NCBI GenBank assembly: GCA_002336245.1
Contig: DDDG01000003.1
Location: 438-64,437, forward strand
Reading direction: 5' to 3'
DNA from: Flavobacteriales bacterium UBA1986
GTDB taxonomy: Bacteria > Bacteroidota > Bacteroidia > Flavobacteriales_G > Salibacteraceae
DNA length: 64,000 nt
Both the position numbers and the translations under genes were made by a program. The notes beneath the pieces were generated by a model. That model saw only the letters and a program-made list of their open reading frames with translations, was not told where the DNA came from and did not search any database. Below, piece after piece: positions 60,501-64,000 of this stretch (positions are counted from its first letter, which is position 1; each line of letters starts with the position of its first letter).

Positions 60501-60707
60501 GTTGATTTGGACTTCTGAGTTCAAGTCCTCTGAAGTCGACATGGCCTTCTCAAACTGATTTTGAGCGGCGGTATACTTCTCTTTATCGAAGTAATCTAGA
60601 CCTCGATGAAAGTACCTAAGAGAGGTGGTGTTGATGGTCGTTTTCTGCGCGATCAGTCCGGCTGAAGCGAAATACAGAACAAATAAACTGAGCAGGAATC
60701 GGTGCAT
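57591..60707 (-). CDS. large exported TPR protein
   Basis: This 1038-residue protein has a signal peptide (MHRFLLSLFVLYFASAGLIAQ) and then a near-continuous array of TPR/Sel1-like 34-36-residue units (for example YFDKEKYTAAQNQFEKAM, YYRLNNFVKSIEAYKQFI, LYNQGNNDEALSVFRQIV, FEKGNWEEALTAFGSLEKIG), giving an extended periplasmic solenoid. The C-terminus is strongly acidic (HLFAPEEEEEEDFE). It is co-translated with the barrel gene through a 4-nt overlap, which suggests that the solenoid and the barrel act as one envelope assembly. The function is not established. Confidence 0.85.
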   Translation of the reverse strand: MHRFLLSLFVLYFASAGLIAQKTTINTTSLRYFHRGLDYFDKEKYTAAQNQFEKAMSTSEDLNSEVQINARYYAALCGMQLFNRDADLLLREFIRSNPESPKVKEAIFQLGIYNYRKKNWDNAIAWFSQVDKFDLSPNEQSEYFFKYGYASFQEKLVEDAKKKFYEIKDVENKYQAPARYYYGHIEFNKGNYQTALDEFTKLEGHKQFGPIVPYYIAQILYSQGRYDQLLDYVKPKLDSEKIKRRSEMARLVGDAYYSQQKFADAITYLEMARTPPSRLDREGEYQLAYSKFRSGDFYGSIKSFSKLSGNNDALGQMSLYQLGGAYLKVGEKKYARNAYKSASEMDFDEEIAEDALYNYAKLSYEVSFDPYNKAVKAFNAYIEKYPKSERVEEAYEYILKVYLTSKNYEAALTSIEKIANKSMEMKKAYQLICYNRGTELFQNQSYKQSIEYYDRSLTFPLDKNLIALAHYWKGESYYRLNNFVKSIEAYKQFIFQPTAILQKEFNEANYNLGYAYFKIQDYENAQSWFRKFFYYKSETDSARLTDSYMRTGDCFYVSKSFTDAIPYYQSAYDLGAFDRDYALYQMAVCQGLTRNLEEKINLLARLITEQPKSSYQDAAKYELGASFLKKNDEVKAMQYFESVVENYPNSSYVKRSLLSKGLILYNQGNNDEALSVFRQIVSDFPTYEDSKEALLGIKNIYIEKGEVDTYTAYINELDFVDLNEAELDSSVYSSAQLKYLEGKCEQARGDFEAYLIRFNPALFEVNATYYLSDCYLKGGNKDKALEGFQRIIPRPTNKFSEPSLLYAARIYFEKGNWEEALTAFGSLEKIGAKPENVNEAILGQMRCLNKLDNKGSAAEYAAKVLGFKKINLDLYTEARSLQAEAAQARGESDSAFVIFRELADTTNSEIGANARFQLATILMEKDSFKAAELAVFDLVNLVPSYPNWTAKGLILLADIYMATDDLFQAKATLMSIIDNYEGEDEFLKVAKANLKRIEEIEASLNNVEVQQEEIDFGDGSENYDHLFAPEEEEEEDFE

Positions 60708-60857
60708 TCAGGAGATAAAAGGGGCTCTTTTAGACAACGCTAAAATTAGACTAGCCCAGGCTGGAAGTCGACTGCATGGTGGGGAGTTATTAACGCGTTC
60801 GTGTTAAAACAAATGACCCGAAAACCGCGCCAGTTCTTGGCTTTCGGAGGTATTTTG

Positions 60858-60889
60858 TTGTCACGCTAGCTGGGCTTTCACTACCTTTG
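60858..60889 (+). promoter_or_regulatory. promoter of the ftsE-glycosyltransferase operon
   Basis: The plus strand has TTG (60858-60860), 21 nt, then TACCTTTG (60882-60889), a perfect -7 box. The ATG is only 8 bp after the box, so the transcript would start within a few bases of the start codon (leaderless or nearly so). Confidence 0.75.
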
Positions 60890-60897
60890 ACACCTCT

Positions 60898-61596
60898 ATG
60901 GACGCAGAGCAAAAACACATCATAGACCTCAAGGAGGTCAACATCTATCAGCAGAAACACTTGATTCTTTCCAATGTGAATCTTCAACTGGAGGCTGGTG
61001 AGTTTGTTTGGCTTATTGGAAAAACGGGTTCAGGAAAAAGCAGTTTGCTCAAAACACTCTACGCGGAATTGGAGCTCACCGAAGGAGAAGGAGAGGTTGC
61101 AGGTTTCACATTAAAGAAACTCAAGACACGAAAAATACCATTGCTTAGAAGAAAGCTGGGAATTGTATTTCAAGATTTTCAACTTCTTTCAGATCGCAGC
61201 GTCATCGAGAATTTACTCTTCGTAATGCGGGCTACTGGATGGAAGAAGAAAGATGAAATCAAGGACCGCATCGACGAGGTGCTGCACCTAGTTGGTCTTC
61301 CCACTAAAGGATTCAAGATGCCGCACGAACTTTCGGGTGGTGAACAGCAAAGAGTTGCCATTGCCAGAGCCCTCATCAACCACCCGAGCGTAATTCTTGC
61401 CGATGAGCCAACGGGTAATCTAGATCCTGCAACTTCAGGAAGAATCTTAGATCTACTGCGCGACATTAGCCAACAGGGAACTACAGTAATCATGGCTACG
61501 CACGATTACGAGCACATGCGAAAATTTCAATCGAAAATCATCGTCTGTGAAAATGCAAAGCTCGTAGATAAAAGCAGTGAAACTTTAGCCGAATAA
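60898..61596 (+). CDS. ftsE: ABC transporter ATPase, FtsE-like
   Basis: This 232-residue ABC ATPase has Walker A GKTGSGKS (41-48), a Q-loop in FQDFQLL, the signature LSGGEQQR (145-152), Walker B VILADEPTGNLD and the H-loop in MATHDYEH. It matches FtsE, which works with FtsX to control septal peptidoglycan hydrolases. No ftsX gene is adjacent; the next genes are glycosyltransferase and methyltransferase. The FtsE call rests on overall similarity to small MacB/FtsE ATPases, and another envelope role is possible. Confidence 0.82.
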   Translation: MDAEQKHIIDLKEVNIYQQKHLILSNVNLQLEAGEFVWLIGKTGSGKSSLLKTLYAELELTEGEGEVAGFTLKKLKTRKIPLLRRKLGIVFQDFQLLSDRSVIENLLFVMRATGWKKKDEIKDRIDEVLHLVGLPTKGFKMPHELSGGEQQRVAIARALINHPSVILADEPTGNLDPATSGRILDLLRDISQQGTTVIMATHDYEHMRKFQSKIIVCENAKLVDKSSETLAE

Positions 61597-61597
61597 G

Positions 61598-62482
61598 GTG
61601 CTTTCCATTCTAATCCCGATTTACAACTTTGAACTAGACCCATTCGTTCGAGAACTTAGAGAGCAGTGTCTGACTGAGAAAATCGAATTCGAGATCCTTT
61701 GCATCGACGATGCCTCCGACCAAGAATTTAAAGATGTCAATCGTCGTTTGAATCAATTGGAGCAAGTAGATTACGAAGAACTCAACTCAAACATCGGGCG
61801 CTCAAAAATTCGGAATTTACTTGCCGAACGCGCTTCCTATGAAAACATTCTCTTCTTCGACTGCGACTCTAGTCTTGAAGGAGAAGAACTGATCAAGAAG
61901 TATCGACCCTTTTTCGATCAAAAGAAAGTGGTGTATGGCGGAAGGTCCTATCGAAGGCAGTCGCCTTCGGACCCGAGTTTAATGCTTCGTTGGAAATACG
62001 GCTTTGAACGCGAAATTCAGAGCCTTGAGCAGAGGCAAGAGTTTCCGTACCGCAGTTTTATGACCAACAATTTCTTGATTCCAAAATCGATTCTGAGTGA
62101 AGTGCAGTTGGATGAGAAGCTGAAAGGTTACGGCCATGAAGACACCATGCTGGCTTTGGAGCTAAAAGAACGTGGGTATGAGATCATCCACATCGACAAT
62201 CCACTATGCCATATTGGGCTCGAGGAATCGGAAGAGTTTCTTTCAAAGACAAAAAACGGCGTTTATAATTTGGCGAGAATCATTGAAAGTGGAAAGCTCG
62301 GTCCGAGCAATAAACTGTTTCGGACCTACACCAAGCTGAGAAATTTTAAGCTCTTGAAGGCCTTCCAATTCTATTACGAGAAGAATGAAAGGAAATTTTT
62401 AAAGAACCTCAACAGCCCACAACCGAAGCTGAAGTATTTCGACGCCTTCAAGCTCTACCACCTCTCGAAAGCCCTTTCCTGA
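61598..62482 (+). CDS. GT2 family glycosyltransferase
   Basis: This 294-residue GT-A enzyme has LSILIPIYNFE at the start, CIDDASDQEF, FFDCDSSLEG (the DxD-type metal site reads DCD), and a GYGHEDTMLALELKERGY acceptor-side motif. The start is GTG at 61598, 1 bp after the ftsE stop. It likely builds surface polysaccharide or LPS. Donor and acceptor are unknown. The next gene overlaps by 1 bp (TGATG). Confidence 0.85.
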   Translation: MLSILIPIYNFELDPFVRELREQCLTEKIEFEILCIDDASDQEFKDVNRRLNQLEQVDYEELNSNIGRSKIRNLLAERASYENILFFDCDSSLEGEELIKKYRPFFDQKKVVYGGRSYRRQSPSDPSLMLRWKYGFEREIQSLEQRQEFPYRSFMTNNFLIPKSILSEVQLDEKLKGYGHEDTMLALELKERGYEIIHIDNPLCHIGLEESEEFLSKTKNGVYNLARIIESGKLGPSNKLFRTYTKLRNFKLLKAFQFYYEKNERKFLKNLNSPQPKLKYFDAFKLYHLSKALS

Positions 62483-63243
62483 TGTATTCAATATTAAAGA
62501 GATTGGCCTTGAGCCTTCTTCCCTCATCCGCTTTGGATGCACTTGAATTTCCACTGAGGTCTCTCTATTACCCTTTTGTAAAAGGAGATAAGGTCCATTG
62601 TCCATGTTGCAATCGCAGTTACAAAAGCTTTCAGGAAATGAATCGCGAAGATTTTGAAGATCAGCTTTGTCCAGGTTGTGGCAGCATTCAACGCACGCGC
62701 TTGTTGAGGGAGTATTTAAACTTAGAATTCCCAAAGCTTCAAGAACTTCACATTCTCCATTTCTCGCCCCATAAATACCTTCGAAAAATTATTCTTAACG
62801 AGAAGCCAGCCAACTACTACGACACCGATTTCGTGAGCACGCGTTGCCGATATCAATTTGACATCACTGCGCTCGAGCTCGATTCAAATTCCCTCGACCT
62901 CATCATTGCCTACCACATCTTCGAGCACATACCCAACGATCGATTGGCGATGCAAGAATGCTTTCGCACACTGAAACCAAACGGCAGAATGTTGGCTCAG
63001 GTGCCATGGCGCGAAGAACGTACCATTGAAGACCCGAGCATCACCGATCCCAAAGATCGTCTCAGACTCTTTGGTCAAGAAGACCACGTTCGCTATTACG
63101 GTCGAGAGGATTTCATCAAACGACTCGAGGAGCTTGGCTTTGAGGTTCAGGAAAAAAAAGCTCAGGATTTGTTCGACGCAAACACCCTTGAAAAGGAGTC
63201 GCTTCGCGGAGAGGAAATCATTTTCGACTGCTTTAAGCCTTAA
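62482..63243 (+). CDS. SAM-dependent methyltransferase with N-terminal zinc ribbon
   Basis: This 253-residue protein starts with a four-Cys ribbon (CPCC at ~35-40 and CPGC at ~60-63) followed by a class I methyltransferase domain in which the usual glycine-rich motif I is replaced by ILHFSPHKYLRKI, with DFVSTRCRYQFDITAL, DLIIAYHIFEHIPND and LKPNGRMLAQVPW. These fit the Methyltransf_11 family found in glycan clusters. It overlaps the GT2 gene and converges with the GT4 gene (11-bp overlap of their ends). The substrate is unknown, probably a sugar in a surface glycan. Confidence 0.8.
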   Translation: MYSILKRLALSLLPSSALDALEFPLRSLYYPFVKGDKVHCPCCNRSYKSFQEMNREDFEDQLCPGCGSIQRTRLLREYLNLEFPKLQELHILHFSPHKYLRKIILNEKPANYYDTDFVSTRCRYQFDITALELDSNSLDLIIAYHIFEHIPNDRLAMQECFRTLKPNGRMLAQVPWREERTIEDPSITDPKDRLRLFGQEDHVRYYGREDFIKRLEELGFEVQEKKAQDLFDANTLEKESLRGEEIIFDCFKP

Positions 63244-64000
63244 ACAGGTCTAGGTATAACTCCGAAAGCTTTCGCTCCTCTTCCTGCCAATTGAAATGCA
63301 TACGTGCTTCCAAGGCATTCGACTCAAGTCTTTGGTACTCGCTCTCATTCTTTAAGAGCTGATTCAGAGAAGGTGCGATGGTCCTTGGGTTCAGATCATC
63401 AATCAATACGGCCACTTCGTGCTGACGGTTGAAGTTTTGATACTCGGGGTAATTCATGGCCAATTGAGGAATGCCCGCTTGCAAATAATCAAAGAAGCGG
63501 TTTCCCAAGCTGTACTCATTGCTCAAACCTGCTTTACTGAAAAGGGTGATTCCAATGGAAGCAGACTGTGTGACTTTCAACAATTCTTCAGGTCGCAGAT
63601 AACCTGTGAAGGTCACCTTCTGTTCAAGTTGCCTAGAATGAACCAAGGACTTTAGAGGTTCATACAAATCTCCTTCACCACAAATTACCAGTTCGCCTTC
63701 CACTAGATACATGGCTTCAATCAACTCCTCCAAACCACGACCATGGTTTACACTCCCTTGATAAAGAATGCGTTTTGGATTTCTCAATTCCGGCTTTAAA
63801 TCTTGAAGACGTGCTATGTTTCGGATGATGTGGAAAGGGGTGGGATATTGTTTCTCAAAGAGCTCAGCATATCCCTTTGAAACGGTGTAGGCCAAATCAA
63901 CGCGGGGAACACACAGCCGTTCGACTGCCTTCCAAATTCTCCGAATCCAAGGCCTCTGAACAACCTCTTCCATTTCACTGAAATACTCGTGCGCATCGTA
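63233..64000 (-). CDS. GT4-family glycosyltransferase, 5' end beyond the window
   Basis: The frame is open to the window edge (YDAHEYFSEM just before the edge), so the true start is outside. The visible 255 residues form the C-terminal half of a GT-B enzyme: VDLAYTVSKGYAELF, LYQGSVNHGRGLEELIEAM, LVICGEGDLYEPL, VTFTGYLRPEEL and YSLGNRFFDYLQAGIP with the nucleotide-sugar-binding Glu region. It converges with the methyltransferase gene. It probably belongs to the same surface-glycan locus. Confidence 0.88.
   Translation of the reverse strand, partial: YDAHEYFSEMEEVVQRPWIRRIWKAVERLCVPRVDLAYTVSKGYAELFEKQYPTPFHIIRNIARLQDLKPELRNPKRILYQGSVNHGRGLEELIEAMYLVEGELVICGEGDLYEPLKSLVHSRQLEQKVTFTGYLRPEELLKVTQSASIGITLFSKAGLSNEYSLGNRFFDYLQAGIPQLAMNYPEYQNFNRQHEVAVLIDDLNPRTIAPSLNQLLKNESEYQRLESNALEARMHFNWQEEERKLSELYLDLFKA

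Overview
The window is a chromosomal segment of a Bacteroidota bacterium, most likely Flavobacteriales. The signs are several exact TAnnTTTG -7 promoter boxes, no Shine-Dalgarno sequences before highly expressed genes (tuf, rpoB, rplJ, rplL, rpsU), type IX secretion (T9SS) cargo domains, a PorE-like protein, a fused SecDF, GlnN-type glutamine synthetase, DUF3467 and DUF2851 proteins, and the order tRNAs-tuf-tRNA-Trp-secE-nusG-rplKAJL-rpoBC. The window opens in the first bases of a 16S rRNA gene read leftward and closes inside a glycosyltransferase gene. No rRNA 3' end is present, so genus cannot be judged.

Layout. 1-357: 16S 5' end, leader and promoters. 358-3446: an SDR oxidoreductase, a small outer-membrane protein, and a BlaI/M56-TonB sensor pair with a palindromic operator. 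3447-7484: a GT-C membrane protein, a GT2 enzyme and a BNR-repeat T9SS cargo. 7485-9313: a scarred accessory patch with a truncated barrel gene, a 45-codon ORF, a REP-associated (RAYT) transposase, and two copies of a 68/88-bp palindromic element, one of which interrupts a reading frame. 9314-13059: a lipoprotein and a large Asp-box T9SS cargo. 13176-26900: the transcription/translation core (DUF3467, rpoC, rpoB, rplL, rplJ, rplA, rplK, nusG, secE, tRNA-Trp, tuf, four tRNAs, hpf). 26912-36525: xerC, rpsU, an acyl-CoA dehydrogenase, apt, small envelope or unknown proteins, an alanine/glycine:cation symporter, a K+ channel, PspC, DUF2851 and pyrF. 36512-47739: prfA, purM, PorE-like, glnN, tatA, secDF, mdh. 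47940-53810 (plus strand): an ECF sigma factor, a one-pass membrane protein with PKD and CHU_C-like domains, a large CHU_C (T9SS type B) secreted protein and a TPR membrane protein. 53807-60707 (minus strand): gyrB, an outer-membrane barrel and a 1038-residue TPR protein. 60898-64000: FtsE-like ATPase, GT2, methyltransferase and a partial GT4.

How the genes fit together. Most of the window is housekeeping. The distinctive layer is the envelope: one T9SS component candidate (PorE-like), three T9SS cargo proteins, TPR and barrel proteins, and surface-glycan enzymes. Two places stand out. First, the sigma/PKD/CHU_C cluster, where the predicted membrane partner of an ECF sigma factor carries a domain resembling the secretion signal of the large secreted protein encoded next to it. 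Second, the RAYT patch, where removing the 68-bp repeat on paper restores an open reading frame, which points to a short non-autonomous mobile element that inserts without target duplication.
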